Below the pieces are notes generated by a model. It was given only the letters and a program-made list of their open reading frames with translations. It searched no databases and was not told the origin of the DNA. Both the position numbers and the translations under genes were made by a program. A stretch of DNA of 64,000 bases, taken from NCBI RefSeq assembly GCF_030766725.1, contig NZ_JARQWR010000003.1:364277-428276 (forward strand). The letters are read 5' to 3'. Below, one piece after another: positions 1 to 8,842 of the stretch. Origin of the DNA: Flavobacterium aerium (GTDB taxonomy: Bacteria > Bacteroidota > Bacteroidia > Flavobacteriales > Flavobacteriaceae). Numbering within the stretch: the stretch's first letter is position 1; the number at the start of each line of letters is the position of its first letter.

Positions 1-108
1 GAAACTACAGGTCATGAAATCTTAAAATCAGTTCACCCTCACCCTACAATGAGTGAAGCAGTAATGGAAGCAGTAGCTGAAGCTTACGGTGAAGTAATCC
101 ACTTATAA
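1..108 (+). CDS. lpdA: Dihydrolipoamide dehydrogenase, C-terminal end (partial)
   Basis: Only the last 35 codons lie in the window; the reading frame is open from base 1 to a TAA at 106-108. The segment contains HPHPTMSEAVMEA, the conserved C-terminal dimer-interface helix of dihydrolipoamide dehydrogenase (E3), whose His-Pro pair contributes the catalytic base at the partner's active site. E3 reoxidises the lipoyl groups of 2-oxoacid dehydrogenase complexes using FAD and NAD+. The gene is followed by a rho-independent terminator at 131-157. The family assignment rests on this short but characteristic tail; whether this copy serves pyruvate, oxoglutarate or branched-chain dehydrogenase cannot be told. 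Confidence 0.88.
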   Translation, partial: ETTGHEILKSVHPHPTMSEAVMEAVAEAYGEVIHL

Positions 109-130
109 GATAAAATATAGATTATAAAAA

Positions 131-157
131 AATCCGCTAGTAACTAGCGGATTTTTT
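131..157 (+). terminator. Rho-independent terminator after lpdA
   Basis: Perfect stem AATCCGCTAG / CTAGCGGATT with a TAA loop, followed by a T run. It may also act for the convergent gene ending at 196, since the upstream side is A-rich. Confidence 0.85.
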
Positions 158-195
158 ATTTTATAGCTTTGATAAAAATCAAGATATTATTTTAT

Positions 196-624
196 TTAGA
201 AAGCAACATTCCATTTTGGTAAACGTTGGTTTGCAGCAAAAAACTGTTGCAATACAAATGCTTCTGCATAAGTAGGAATCTCTTTATTATGCTCGTTTAC
301 TGTTTCATACCAGTATACTTCTAAAGCATCAAAATTTTCTTTTTCCATTTGCATTGGCCAAGAATATTTTCTTCCCATTTTACCAAACTGATGTCCATTT
401 ACAATTTTGTCGTAAAGACCACCATTACGGCTTTTCAATTCACCATTGTTTTGAATTGTTCCAGAAGAACCTACCATTATCAACTCTTTTACGTCGTCAA
501 CAACACTATATACTAAATAAATTCCACTTGCATTTTCTGGTGCATTACACACTTCAACTAATTCATTTTCTTTAGTAAATCTAAAATGATTACTATGCTG
601 ATATTTCTCTAATTCTTGAAACAT
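196..624 (-). CDS. GIY-YIG superfamily-like protein
   Basis: A 142-aa protein with GIY at residues 34-36 and MVG at 50-52, the spacing expected for the two short strands of a GIY-YIG nuclease core, plus a conserved-looking Glu near residue 129. The second motif is degenerate (MVG instead of YIG), so nuclease activity is uncertain. It stands alone, convergent to lpdA, with a TATCTTTG -7 element about 95 bases upstream (728-721). Family placement is from the motif pattern only; the biological role is unknown. Confidence 0.6.
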   Translation of the reverse strand: MFQELEKYQHSNHFRFTKENELVEVCNAPENASGIYLVYSVVDDVKELIMVGSSGTIQNNGELKSRNGGLYDKIVNGHQFGKMGRKYSWPMQMEKENFDALEVYWYETVNEHNKEIPTYAEAFVLQQFFAANQRLPKWNVAF

Positions 625-720
625 TTTCTTATTTTATGTTATTATTTATTTTCTACTGGAGTCGATTCCTTCTTTTAATCCTCAGAAACTAAGCTCAAAG
701 AGCTTATTTCTAAAAGGCCT

Positions 721-728
721 CAAAGATA
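721..728 (-). promoter_or_regulatory. -7 promoter element of the GIY-YIG-like gene
   Basis: TATCTTTG on the minus strand matches the Bacteroidota TAnnTTTG consensus. No well-spaced -33 TTG is seen (nearest is 26 bases away). Confidence 0.4.
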
Positions 729-917
729 TAGGTTTTTAAAATGATACTCATCTACAATAGCTAATTTCTATTTAGAATTATCAAAAAAAATGCATTTCAA
801 ACACAATATCCCACAAACAACTGATAATCAATAATAAAAAATTACTCTAAAAATAAATTTTAAGAAAAATACAACATTTGAAATGCTCAAATCCAACCCC
901 TCTTCCCTCCCTTTTAT

Positions 918-925
918 TTATCTTT
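918..925 (+). promoter_or_regulatory. -7 promoter element of the cysteine synthesis genes
   Basis: TATCTTTG matches TAnnTTTG and lies 22 bases before the ATG at 948, a usual distance for this phylum. No clear -33 element. Confidence 0.5.
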
Positions 926-947
926 GTAAGAGAAGCCATAACATTTT

Positions 948-1757
948 ATGCCTCTACATCTGAGGCTTTTCTTATATCAACTATTTCTCATGTTAAATAG
1001 AATACCACATAAAAAATCAATTCAGAAATTAATTAATGCAGTATATACCGCATTATTTACCACTGAACTATTGGATAAAAAACAACAGCAACTCAATTAT
1101 TCTAAAGTTGAAAATAGGCTTAGTAAGCTTTTACCTGAAGATTTATTGGATAAAGAGGCTGTTCTAAAAAAGTTCCAAACGGAATTGGACCAATTAAAGG
1201 ATACTTTACTGAAAGATGCAACATTCATCTTAGAATCAGATCCTGCAGCGAATCAATTAGAAGAGGTTATTGCTATATATCCTGGATTCTATGCCATTGT
1301 ATGCCATCGAGTAGCTCATATTTTGGTACAATATAACATCCCTTATATTCCAAGAATGATTACAGAGCATGCCCATCAGCTCACAGGAATTGATATTCAT
1401 CCAGGTGCAACGATTGGAAGTCCTTTTTCAATAGATCATGGAACAGGAATCGTCATTGGTGAAACGTCACACATTGGTAATTATGTAAAAATGTTTCAAG
1501 GTGTTACACTTGGTGCGCTGAGTGTAGATAAAGATAAAGCCTCCAAAAAAAGACATCCTACAATTGAAGATTATGTAATCTTATATTCAGGTTGTTCTAT
1601 ATTAGGAGGAGAAACCATTGTTGGCGCTCATAGTGTTATTGGAGGAAATGTATTCCTTACGAATAGCATTGCAGCCAACTCTGTTGTATATCATAAAAGT
1701 GAAGTTGTAGTACGAACACAACAAAATTTTCACGAACCCATTAATTTCGTTATTTAA
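948..1757 (+). CDS. cysE: Serine O-acetyltransferase
   Basis: Transfers acetyl from acetyl-CoA to L-serine, the first committed step of cysteine synthesis. The protein is 269 aa: an N-terminal helical region (about 1-110) and a C-terminal left-handed beta-helix of hexapeptide repeats (about 140-255) with the family signature region HPGATIG, DHGTGIVIGE and GVTLGA. His residues in HPGATIG and DHGTG are the usual catalytic and substrate-binding positions. The ATG at 948 follows a -7 element by 22 bases; an internal ATG at 990 (residue 15) is an alternative start. It is 20 bases upstream of cysteine synthase, so the two form an operon for sulfide assimilation. Confidence 0.9.
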   Translation: MPLHLRLFLYQLFLMLNRIPHKKSIQKLINAVYTALFTTELLDKKQQQLNYSKVENRLSKLLPEDLLDKEAVLKKFQTELDQLKDTLLKDATFILESDPAANQLEEVIAIYPGFYAIVCHRVAHILVQYNIPYIPRMITEHAHQLTGIDIHPGATIGSPFSIDHGTGIVIGETSHIGNYVKMFQGVTLGALSVDKDKASKKRHPTIEDYVILYSGCSILGGETIVGAHSVIGGNVFLTNSIAANSVVYHKSEVVVRTQQNFHEPINFVI

Positions 1758-1777
1758 AAAATTAAAAACTGACAATT

Positions 1778-2689
1778 ATGATCGTAAATACTATATTAGA
1801 AACAATCGGTAATACTCCTCATGTAAAAATCAATCGATTATTTAATCCTGATTTTTCTGTTTGGATGAAAATGGAAAAGGCAAATCCAGGAGCCAGCATT
1901 AAAGATCGTATTGCATTCGCTATGATTATTGACGCAGAAAAGAAAGGTCTTTTAAAACCTGGAAGTATCATCATTGAACCTACATCGGGTAATACTGGAA
2001 TTGGTTTAGCGATGGTTGCCGCTGTAAAGGGATACCGAATCATATTGGTTATGCCCGAATCGATGTCTATTGAAAGAAGAAAAATCATGAGTGCTTATGG
2101 TGCCGAATTTGTATTAACACCTAAGGAATTAGGAATGAAAGGTGCTATTGAAAAAGCAAAAGAGCTTACTGCCGAAATGAAAGATGCTTGGATGCCTATG
2201 CAATTTGATAACCCTGCAAATACTCAAATACATTCAACAACTACAGCACAGGAGATTATTGCAGATTTCCCTAATGGAATAGATTATCTTATTACAGGAG
2301 TTGGAACAGGCGGACATATTACAGGATGTGCAGAAGCCTTAAAGAAACAGTTTCCAAATTTAAAAGTATATGCTGTTGAACCAGAATTATCACCTGTATT
2401 AAGCGGAGGTGCTCCAGGACCACACCCACTACAAGGAATTGGCGCAGGTTTTATTCCAAGTATTATGAAAACCGAATTATTAGATGGCGTAATTCAGGTA
2501 AGTAAAGAGGAAGCTTTTGAATTTACACAAAGAGCCGCAAAAGAAGAGGGAATTTTCTTAGGAATAAGCTCGGGCGCATCATTAGCTGCGGTGCATAAAA
2601 AAAGCAAAGATTTTGAAAAAGGAGCAAAAGTAATAACATTCTGCTACGATACTGGTGAACGCTATTTATCTACAGAAGGATTATTTTAA
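1778..2689 (+). CDS. cysK: Cysteine synthase (O-acetylserine sulfhydrylase)
   Basis: PLP enzyme converting O-acetylserine and sulfide to cysteine. The 303-aa protein has the PLP Schiff-base lysine in [10 protein letters not shown] (Lys42), the substrate loop TSGNTGIG (about 69-76), the phosphate-binding GTGGHITG and the late SSGAS motif that contacts the PLP ring nitrogen. Length and motif order fit the CysK/CysM family (about 300-320 aa). The gene sits 20 bases after serine acetyltransferase and 17 bases before an ABM-domain gene, so it is co-transcribed. CysK versus CysM cannot be settled by eye; the partner gene favours CysK. Confidence 0.92.
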   Translation: MIVNTILETIGNTPHVKINRLFNPDFSVWMKMEKANPGASIKDRIAFAMIIDAEKKGLLKPGSIIIEPTSGNTGIGLAMVAAVKGYRIILVMPESMSIERRKIMSAYGAEFVLTPKELGMKGAIEKAKELTAEMKDAWMPMQFDNPANTQIHSTTTAQEIIADFPNGIDYLITGVGTGGHITGCAEALKKQFPNLKVYAVEPELSPVLSGGAPGPHPLQGIGAGFIPSIMKTELLDGVIQVSKEEAFEFTQRAAKEEGIFLGISSGASLAAVHKKSKDFEKGAKVITFCYDTGERYLSTEGLF

Positions 2690-2706
2690 TTTATAAAAAG
2701 AAGTAC

Positions 2707-3012
2707 ATGTCAAAAAAACCGACTCTAGCTATAATTGCTGAATTTATTGTAGAATTACACAATCAGTCTAAAGTGTTAGAATTACTAGTAGAATTACGCC
2801 AAAAATCACTTACTGAAGAAGGATGTTTACAATATGATATTCACACTGCTGCAAACGACCCATTAACAATTGTTCTTTATGAAAGTTATACTGATCTTGA
2901 TGCCGTTCAAGCACATCGTGACAGTACACATTACAAGGAAATTGGAGGTAAGCACTTGGCGCCTTTATTATTACAAAGAACCATTACCGAATTTAATATT
3001 TACAATCATTAA
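2707..3012 (+). CDS. Antibiotic biosynthesis monooxygenase (ABM)-domain protein
   Basis: A 101-aa single-domain protein of the ABM/YgiN dimeric alpha-beta barrel fold. The pattern EGCLQYDIH followed by YESYTDLDAVQAH and a terminal beta strand is typical. Characterised relatives are quinol monooxygenases or heme-degrading enzymes, but the fold also serves many other functions. It is the last gene of the cysteine operon, 17 bases after cysteine synthase and directly before a strong terminator. A link with sulfur or redox metabolism is inference from position only. Confidence 0.78.
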   Translation: MSKKPTLAIIAEFIVELHNQSKVLELLVELRQKSLTEEGCLQYDIHTAANDPLTIVLYESYTDLDAVQAHRDSTHYKEIGGKHLAPLLLQRTITEFNIYNH

Positions 3013-3040
3013 TTGATTTTATAGGTTCTATTATAAATCA

Positions 3041-3080
3041 AAAAGCATTGATGTTTTCACGCATCAATGCTTTTCTTTTT
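3041..3080 (+). terminator. Rho-independent terminator of the cysteine operon
   Basis: Perfect arms AAAAGCATTGATG / CATCAATGCTTTT around a TTTTCACG loop, then a T-rich tract. The symmetric A/T flanks allow use from both sides. Confidence 0.85.
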
Positions 3081-3102
3081 TTGTTTCTGGTATTATTATG
3101 CT

Positions 3103-3258
3103 CTACAAAGGCTTACGTCCTTGTATAATTCTTAAAAGAATTGCTATTACAGCAATAACTAATAAAATATGTATGATTGATCCGGCACTATAGGCAAAAA
3201 ATCCAATAGCCCAACAGATGATCAATATAATTGCGATTGTATACAGTAAATTTCCCAT
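3103..3258 (-). CDS. lmo0937-type small membrane protein
   Basis: A 51-aa protein beginning MGNLLYTIAII and ending GRKPL. Two hydrophobic helices (about 4-22 and 28-45) are separated by a short loop containing YSAGS. The layout of two membrane segments with a basic tail matches the widespread lmo0937 family of small membrane proteins, often stress-induced, whose function is unknown. Start chosen at the only ATG in frame. It follows the stress-type DUF4142 lipoprotein gene on the same strand. Confidence 0.75.
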   Translation of the reverse strand: MGNLLYTIAIILIICWAIGFFAYSAGSIIHILLVIAVIAILLRIIQGRKPL

Positions 3259-3334
3259 GATTATTATTTTTTTAGGTTAATAGATGGTTAGCTTACTCCT
3301 ACTTTCCGTATGTGAGTAACAGTAAATAAAAGAA

Positions 3335-3383
3335 GAAGCAATTCTACAAAATTTGTATTATTCAATTCTCATAGAATTGCTTC
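3335..3383. repeat. Inverted repeat between two minus-strand genes
   Basis: Arms GAAGCAATTCTA (3335-3346) and TAGAATTGCTTC (3372-3383) are perfectly complementary with a 25-base loop, just after the 3' end of the DUF4142 gene. There is no proper T run, so it may be a weak terminator or an mRNA 3'-end stabiliser. Confidence 0.5.
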
Positions 3384-3402
3384 AATTGATCCTTATAGGA
3401 TA

Positions 3403-3993
3403 TTATTTTTTGATTTTAGTTTGCCAAGCAATTGCTTTGTCAAGATGTTGTCTTATACTTGCTAATTGCTCATTTGCCCAAGCTACGATTTCTGTATCTT
3501 TAGAATCTTTTGCAATGGCTTCAAATTCTGTTATTGCTTTTTTGTGATCTTCCACCATCAAATCAGCATATGCTTTATCAAAATCAGCTCCTGTTTTTTT
3601 GTTTAAGTTTTCATATACTTCTTTACCATCTTCGGTAACTGCTGTAGGAACTGTAATTTGTTTTTTCGCTGCTAATGCTTCTAATTCAGTCCATGATTTT
3701 CCATGGTCTGTTTCCATCATTTTACCAAAAGCTTTGGTATCAGCGTTGGCACTTTTTTGAACTAATTTACCTAATTCAATTTGTGCTAAATTCATTTCTG
3801 CTGCATTTACTAAGAATGTAGCATCATTTTCTTTTTCTTTATTATCATCAAACTTTGCATCGTTATGCTCTTCTGCTACTTTCATTGTATCTTCTTTTTT
3901 CTCTTTGTCATTACATGACGTAAAAGATAAAAGCATTGCTGTTGCTAAAGTCGTTCCTAATAATACTGATCTAAGGTTTTTCATAGTTTTCAT
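3403..3993 (-). CDS. DUF4142 domain lipoprotein
   Basis: A 196-aa protein with an N-terminal lipoprotein signal (basic start, hydrophobic stretch, lipobox ending FTSC near residue 27). The mature part is a long four-helix DUF4142 domain, recognised by FLVNAAEMNLAQIELG, the AFGKMMETDHGKSW segment and a C-terminal helix pair ending with HLDKAI. DUF4142 proteins resemble ferritin-like bundles and are common periplasmic stress proteins; no activity is established. Residue 4 is a second Met and may be the true start. Confidence 0.85.
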   Translation of the reverse strand: MKTMKNLRSVLLGTTLATAMLLSFTSCNDKEKKEDTMKVAEEHNDAKFDDNKEKENDATFLVNAAEMNLAQIELGKLVQKSANADTKAFGKMMETDHGKSWTELEALAAKKQITVPTAVTEDGKEVYENLNKKTGADFDKAYADLMVEDHKKAITEFEAIAKDSKDTEIVAWANEQLASIRQHLDKAIAWQTKIKK

Positions 3994-4132
3994 AATATAA
4001 AAGTTTTGGTTAAACGTTATTACATTACAAAGTTGCGTAAACTATGAAGGCAATGTGTTACATGATATTTAGTAAATGTTACAAAATTCTCATGTAGTGT
4101 TATATCTCCCTTGTTTTAGGGGATTTAGAATC

Positions 4133-5041
4133 CTATAATTCTACTTCTTGCTTGAAAATTTTCACAGAATAAGGATTGGGTACAATCTCATCTCCGTATT
4201 CTCGGGCATATACTTTTGTAAATTCTGCGCCAAAGTATAGGATTATTGCCGAATAATAGACCCAAATCAGAATTACAATAACAGAACCTGCTGCTCCATA
4301 TACCGAAGCAATTGTAGAGCTACCTAAGTAAGCCCCTATTGCGAATTTCCCTAACATGAAGAATATCGAAGTAAAACCTGCACCAATCAAGGAGTCTTTC
4401 CATCTGATCTCACCATCGGGTAATGATTTAAATATAATGGAGAATAGTGATGTAATAATTAAAAAGACAACAATCATATTCAGTACATAGAATACATAGA
4501 ATGTCATCTCTGGAAAATAGAGTAATAAACGTTTATTCATTACATCCATCAAAGTATTCATCATTAAACTCACTAATAATAAGAATCCCACTGAAGCAAT
4601 CATAGAGAATGACATTAATCTATTGCGAATAAATTTCATTAAACCGCGATTAGGTCTTGCTTTTAATCCCCATATAAAATTGATTGAACTTTGGATTTCA
4701 GCAAATACTCCTGAGGCTCCTACCAATAACATGATAATACCTATAGTGGTAGCAAACGTATTATTTCCCGATAACTCTACGTTTTTAATAGCTTCTTGTA
4801 TTTGTAAAGCGGCGGCATTTCCAACTAATCCATTAATTTGTCCAAAAAATTCTCCTGTAACCGCATCTTTTCCAAAAAACATGCCTGCCACAGAAATAAT
4901 GATTATCATTAAAGGGGGTAAAGAAAAAATAGTATAGTAGGACAACGAAGCACTTAGCTTCATACCATTATCCTCAATAAACTCTAATACAGTTAATTTT
5001 AATAATGAAAAACCTTTTTTTGAAACTTTCTTTACTTCCAT
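4133..5041 (-). CDS. YihY/BrkB family inner-membrane protein
   Basis: A 302-aa polytopic protein with about six predicted membrane helices. The N-terminal signature GMKLSASLSYYTIFSLPPL and the later FIWG, RNRLMSF and VYGAAGSVIVILIWVYYSA segments are diagnostic for the YihY/BrkB family. The family was once misannotated as RNase BN; its true role is not established. The gene is followed downstream (lower coordinates) by a DUF4142 gene, but the 139-base gap makes a shared operon uncertain. Confidence 0.88.
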   Translation of the reverse strand: MEVKKVSKKGFSLLKLTVLEFIEDNGMKLSASLSYYTIFSLPPLMIIIISVAGMFFGKDAVTGEFFGQINGLVGNAAALQIQEAIKNVELSGNNTFATTIGIIMLLVGASGVFAEIQSSINFIWGLKARPNRGLMKFIRNRLMSFSMIASVGFLLLVSLMMNTLMDVMNKRLLLYFPEMTFYVFYVLNMIVVFLIITSLFSIIFKSLPDGEIRWKDSLIGAGFTSIFFMLGKFAIGAYLGSSTIASVYGAAGSVIVILIWVYYSAIILYFGAEFTKVYAREYGDEIVPNPYSVKIFKQEVEL

Positions 5042-5099
5042 ACGTGCTATCTTATAATACTCTTTATCCTATTATTTCTTACAAAGTAAATACTTTTAT

Positions 5100-6887
5100 T
5101 TATTTTGGTAAATAAATAGTGAAAGTTGCTCCAACACCATTTATCCCTTTAGCTTCTATAAAACCATGGTGATTCTCCATGATTTTCTTGCATATTGCTA
5201 ATCCAATACCTGTTCCGTAATATGTGTTTTTATTGTGTAATCTATGAAAAAGAATAAAAATTTTATCCGCGTATTGTTGGTCAAAACCTATTCCATTATC
5301 TGAAAATGATATTTGGTAATATTTCTTGTGTAATTTGAACTTTTCATCTTTCAAATCTTTAGAATCTACAATTTCTGATTTTATGGTAATTGTTGGTATT
5401 TCATTTTCTTTACTATATTTCAACGAATTAGCAATTAGATTGGTAAACAACTGTTGCATCTGAAATGGAATCACATCTATAGTCGGTAATTGTTCTGCAT
5501 TAATCACTGCCTTTTTTTCATCGATTAATTGAGTCATTTCCTGTTTCACGGTATCCAATAATACATTCAAATCCGTTCGTTGGGCTATTTTTTCTCTTTT
5601 TCCAGTTCTGGAATACATCAACAAATCATTAATCAAGGTTTGCATTCGATTAGCAGAACTCTGAATGCGTTCAAAATACTCTCTCCCCGATTCCGAAAAG
5701 TTTTTCTGATCCTTATCTTTTATTCGGGATACAAACATTTGTATTTTTCGTAAGGGCTCTTGCAAATCATGACTGGCAATATGATTAAAAGAGGCTAGTT
5801 CAGCATTACTACTTTCCAGTTCTCTATTCTTCTGTTTCAATCGAATGATATTTAAATGTTGTGAGGTAATATCACAGGTAACACCCACCACAATTGAGGT
5901 GCTACTATTGTCATTCATTAATTTCCCTGTTGATTTAAAATAACGTAATTTTCCATCTTTACGGATAACTCGGTACGATAAGGACATTGGTTTTATATTC
6001 GATCTTATTTGTATAATTTTTTTGTGTAATACTTCCCGATCTTCTGGGTGTACATATTCCATATAATTATCAATCGTTGATTCAAAAGCATTCGGTTCTA
6101 CTCCCAGTAAACGATAATGATTATCGGATATATTTAATTCATTCGTTTCAAGATTCCATTCCCAATGTGAAATATCTGCAATGGCTTCTGCATGAGCAAA
6201 AGTTTCGTTCATAATCAATAATCTTCTATTCAAACGTTTCAGATTTTTAACATCACTGTTGATTTTCTGAAATGAAAAAATAAATACGAGGAGTGAAAAA
6301 ATAACCACCAATAATGATGTTAGTGGTGTAAGGACAATATCTTGCTTGTACTCTCTCTCATGTTTTTGGAGCAACAACATTTCCTCATTAATCATCATAT
6401 TCACATGTTGTCTAATTGCGCTCATTACTTTTTTACTCGCAATCATTTTTACGCGTAATGCTTTAGAATATCCTACTCTATTCACATTACTAACATCTAT
6501 TCCTTTTGCTAAAACTAAATAGTATTTATTGATATAGAGTTGCAATACATCAATATTCTGTAGTTGTTTGAAATTATCTCCTGCTAATGTTTTTAGATTC
6601 TCTATGCTTTGATTTGCTTTAATTCTACTCCCATTATAGGTTTGCAAATAATCCAAATCATGGGTAATTATATATCCTCTTTGCCCTGTTTCCGCATCTT
6701 TGATAATCGATACTAATTGTTCCAGTTCAATATGTACTTTATGGGAATGTACGACCAATTCCTGTGACTTATTTAATGCTTGGATTTGTTTATTGGACAA
6801 GCTCGCAATAAAAAAGAGCACAAATACTGAAACAGCAAAGACTATTGTAAAAAGAGTGGATGATTTTAATAGGGATTGAAGTTTCAT
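5100..6887 (-). CDS. CHASE3-PAS sensor histidine kinase
   Basis: Membrane-bound kinase of 595 aa. Helix 1 (about 12-32), a periplasmic CHASE3-like sensor (about 40-180, with the DAETGQRGYI signature at 64-73), helix 2 (about 188-207), a PAS fold (about 230-345), a HisKA domain with phospho-acceptor His373 in ASHDLQEPLRK, and an HATPase domain (N-box around 483-490, DNGIGF at 530-535, GTGIGL at 558-563). All catalytic motifs look intact. A receiver-only response regulator lies 21 bases upstream on the same strand, so the two form a phosphorelay. The stimulus is unknown. Confidence 0.9.
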   Translation of the reverse strand: MKLQSLLKSSTLFTIVFAVSVFVLFFIASLSNKQIQALNKSQELVVHSHKVHIELEQLVSIIKDAETGQRGYIITHDLDYLQTYNGSRIKANQSIENLKTLAGDNFKQLQNIDVLQLYINKYYLVLAKGIDVSNVNRVGYSKALRVKMIASKKVMSAIRQHVNMMINEEMLLLQKHEREYKQDIVLTPLTSLLVVIFSLLVFIFSFQKINSDVKNLKRLNRRLLIMNETFAHAEAIADISHWEWNLETNELNISDNHYRLLGVEPNAFESTIDNYMEYVHPEDREVLHKKIIQIRSNIKPMSLSYRVIRKDGKLRYFKSTGKLMNDNSSTSIVVGVTCDITSQHLNIIRLKQKNRELESSNAELASFNHIASHDLQEPLRKIQMFVSRIKDKDQKNFSESGREYFERIQSSANRMQTLINDLLMYSRTGKREKIAQRTDLNVLLDTVKQEMTQLIDEKKAVINAEQLPTIDVIPFQMQQLFTNLIANSLKYSKENEIPTITIKSEIVDSKDLKDEKFKLHKKYYQISFSDNGIGFDQQYADKIFILFHRLHNKNTYYGTGIGLAICKKIMENHHGFIEAKGINGVGATFTIYLPK

Positions 6888-6908
6888 ATTTTGAAATTCC
6901 TAATATTA

Positions 6909-7355
6909 TTAAATACTCAGTAAAAATGTTTCTTTATTCAGTCCTGAAGTTTGATACTGCCAATTAATTTGGAGCACTTCTGACATTACTTTTTTTAATG
7001 CCGAAAAATCAGTTGGTTTTTTAATATAAACATTTGCTCCTTCTACGAAGGTATTTTCGATATCCTCATCAGAAGAAGAAGTCGAATAGATTGCAATGGA
7101 TATATTTTTTAATCTTTTGTCATTGCGAATCTCTCTCAAACAGTCTAATCCTGATTTACACGGCATATTTAAATCTAGAAAAATAATATCTGGAATAATT
7201 GTTTCTTCATTTTGAAGGTATTCCATCAACTGTATACCATCATTTAATGCTGTGAATACAGTTTTAATCTTTATTTCTTCAATGGCATCTGCAAATATCA
7301 GACGATCTTCAACATCATCATCTGCTAGAACGACATTTAATGGTTTTTGATGCAT
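6909..7355 (-). CDS. Receiver-only response regulator
   Basis: A 148-aa CheY-like protein with no output domain. The acidic pocket is Asp12-Asp14, the phospho-acceptor is Asp61 in FLDLNMP, the conserved Ser/Thr is near 92, and Lys lies at 112-113 in IKKP. Rcp1-type receivers of this kind are often paired with PAS-containing kinases and pass phosphate on or bind other proteins. It precedes the CHASE3 kinase gene by 21 bases and is likely its partner. Confidence 0.88.
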   Translation of the reverse strand: MHQKPLNVVLADDDVEDRLIFADAIEEIKIKTVFTALNDGIQLMEYLQNEETIIPDIIFLDLNMPCKSGLDCLREIRNDKRLKNISIAIYSTSSSDEDIENTFVEGANVYIKKPTDFSALKKVMSEVLQINWQYQTSGLNKETFLLSI

Positions 7356-7429
7356 GTCAATAAATTTTTCGGGGTTTTGTATTTCAAATGTACACTATTT
7401 ATGCTTCTTGTAATCGAATACCATTTGGT

Positions 7430-7990
7430 TTAAAGTTCTTGCTGTACAGCGCGTCTTCTGGTAATAATTCGTTGGAATGATGTGGGCGTTAAACCAGTCG
7501 TTTTTTTAAACTGATTGGACAAATGTGCCACACTACTGTAATTTAATAAATATGAAATCTCGGTTAATGTCAATTCCTGTGCTATGATCAATTGTTTTAC
7601 TCGTTCAATTTTTTGAATAATAATAAAATTTTCAATTGATGTATAGGTTATTTCTGAAAATAGATTTGATAAGTAGCCATAGCTGTGATTCAATTGTTCA
7701 GCTAGATATACGGACATCGTTACTTGTGGTTGTTTCTCATCAGAATAAACCATTTCTGTAATTGTATCTTTAATCTTTTGAATCAGCATTGTTTTTTGAT
7801 TATTAACAATTTCTATTCCATAACGATTCAAACCTTCATTAAGCTGTTCCAATTGCTCATCGGATAAAGAATCGCTTATTTCTAAGGCATTTAAATCTTT
7901 GATCTCATAAGATACACCTAACAAGTCCAATTGCTCTTTAAGAATCATTTTACAAGCCAAATGAATGTCATATTTTACATAGAGGTTCAT
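7430..7990 (-). CDS. AraC-family transcriptional regulator
   Basis: A 186-aa protein with a C-terminal AraC/XylS DNA-binding domain (about 85-180) containing two helix-turn-helix units; SYLLNYSSVAHLSNQFKKTTG is broken here to note only that the usual second-HTH signature F-K-x-x-x-G-x-T-P is present. The N-terminal 80 residues form a small alpha-beta region with no clear ligand-binding cupin. It is upstream of the receiver and kinase genes on the same strand and may belong to the same signalling unit, a layout often seen in Flavobacteriia. Confidence 0.82.
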   Translation of the reverse strand: MNLYVKYDIHLACKMILKEQLDLLGVSYEIKDLNALEISDSLSDEQLEQLNEGLNRYGIEIVNNQKTMLIQKIKDTITEMVYSDEKQPQVTMSVYLAEQLNHSYGYLSNLFSEITYTSIENFIIIQKIERVKQLIIAQELTLTEISYLLNYSSVAHLSNQFKKTTGLTPTSFQRIITRRRAVQQEL

Positions 7991-8121
7991 ATCAATTTAT
8001 TTAATGTTTTCAGCAAGTATATCGGACTTCGTCGATTACTCGTTACATAAACTTACAAAACCTATATTTCAAAACAAAACACTTAACTTAAATTTAGAGT
8101 ATGTAAAAATTCAAAATTGAA

Positions 8122-8631
8122 TCAGCTCAACTCGTTTTTCAACATCAATTGCATGAAAGTAACATCTAACCATTTATCAAACTTATAGCCTACTTCTTTA
8201 AGTTGGCCCATTTCTACGAATTGATAGTTTTTATGGAATAATATACTGTTCACATTATCGGAATCAATCACTGCAATCATAGCATGATATCCTCCAGTTG
8301 TAGCACTAGTGATTAATGTTTCTAATAATTTTTTCCCTACTCCTTTTCCTCTTGCATTTTCTGCAATATAAATGGAATGTTCTACTGAAAATCGATATCC
8401 TACTTTTGGCTTAAAGGTTCCATAAGTACCATACCCAATCACCTCATTATCATATTCTGCCACAAAAATTGGAAAACCTTCGGACTGTTTTTCTGCAAAC
8501 CATTGTTCTTGCATTTCAAAACTACGGGGATCATAATCATACACAGCAGTTGTTGTTTCAATTGCATGATTAATAATTTCCAAAATACGTTCTAAGTCTG
8601 TATAAACGGCTTCTCTAATTCTCAATTCCAT
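8122..8631 (-). CDS. GNAT N-acetyltransferase, phosphinothricin acetyltransferase-like
   Basis: A 169-aa protein from the ATG at 8631; a longer frame reaches 8694 but the extra 21 residues are unlike the family. The N-terminus (MELRIREAVYTD) and the segment NHAIETTTAVYDYDPR match the Pat/Bar/YncA branch of GNAT acetyltransferases. The acetyl-CoA loop is ENARGKGVGKKLL. Relatives acetylate the amino group of phosphinothricin, methionine sulfone or related compounds. The substrate here is unknown. Confidence 0.82.
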   Translation of the reverse strand: MELRIREAVYTDLERILEIINHAIETTTAVYDYDPRSFEMQEQWFAEKQSEGFPIFVAEYDNEVIGYGTYGTFKPKVGYRFSVEHSIYIAENARGKGVGKKLLETLITSATTGGYHAMIAVIDSDNVNSILFHKNYQFVEMGQLKEVGYKFDKWLDVTFMQLMLKNELS

Positions 8632-8814
8632 TGGTTTAATTTTTAATGCATTATATCGTCTCGTCGAGGATATTTTATTACAACAAATTAACACTCTTTT
8701 TTAATTATAATTCATAATTATTCCCGAATTAACGATAATTAAACATAATAAAATACTTATTAATAAATAACGCTTAAATAATGCATTAAAACCACCTTCT
8801 TCCAAATTCTTGTT

Positions 8815-8822
8815 TAAATTTG
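8815..8822 (+). promoter_or_regulatory. -7 promoter element of the LETM1-related gene
   Basis: TAAATTTG is a perfect TAnnTTTG match ending 20 bases before the ATG at 8843. It overlaps a TTG at 8810 region that could be mistaken for a start codon, and so supports the ATG. Confidence 0.6.
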
Positions 8823-8842
8823 TACTCATAATAATCCCACAA

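Larger units (their letters stand above)
625..947. other. Divergent intergenic region
   Basis: About 320 bases of AT-rich non-coding DNA between the GIY-YIG-like gene (minus) and the serine acetyltransferase gene (plus). It holds a TATCTTTG -7 element on each strand (728-721 minus, 918-925 plus). I see no other gene or structured RNA. Confidence 0.5.
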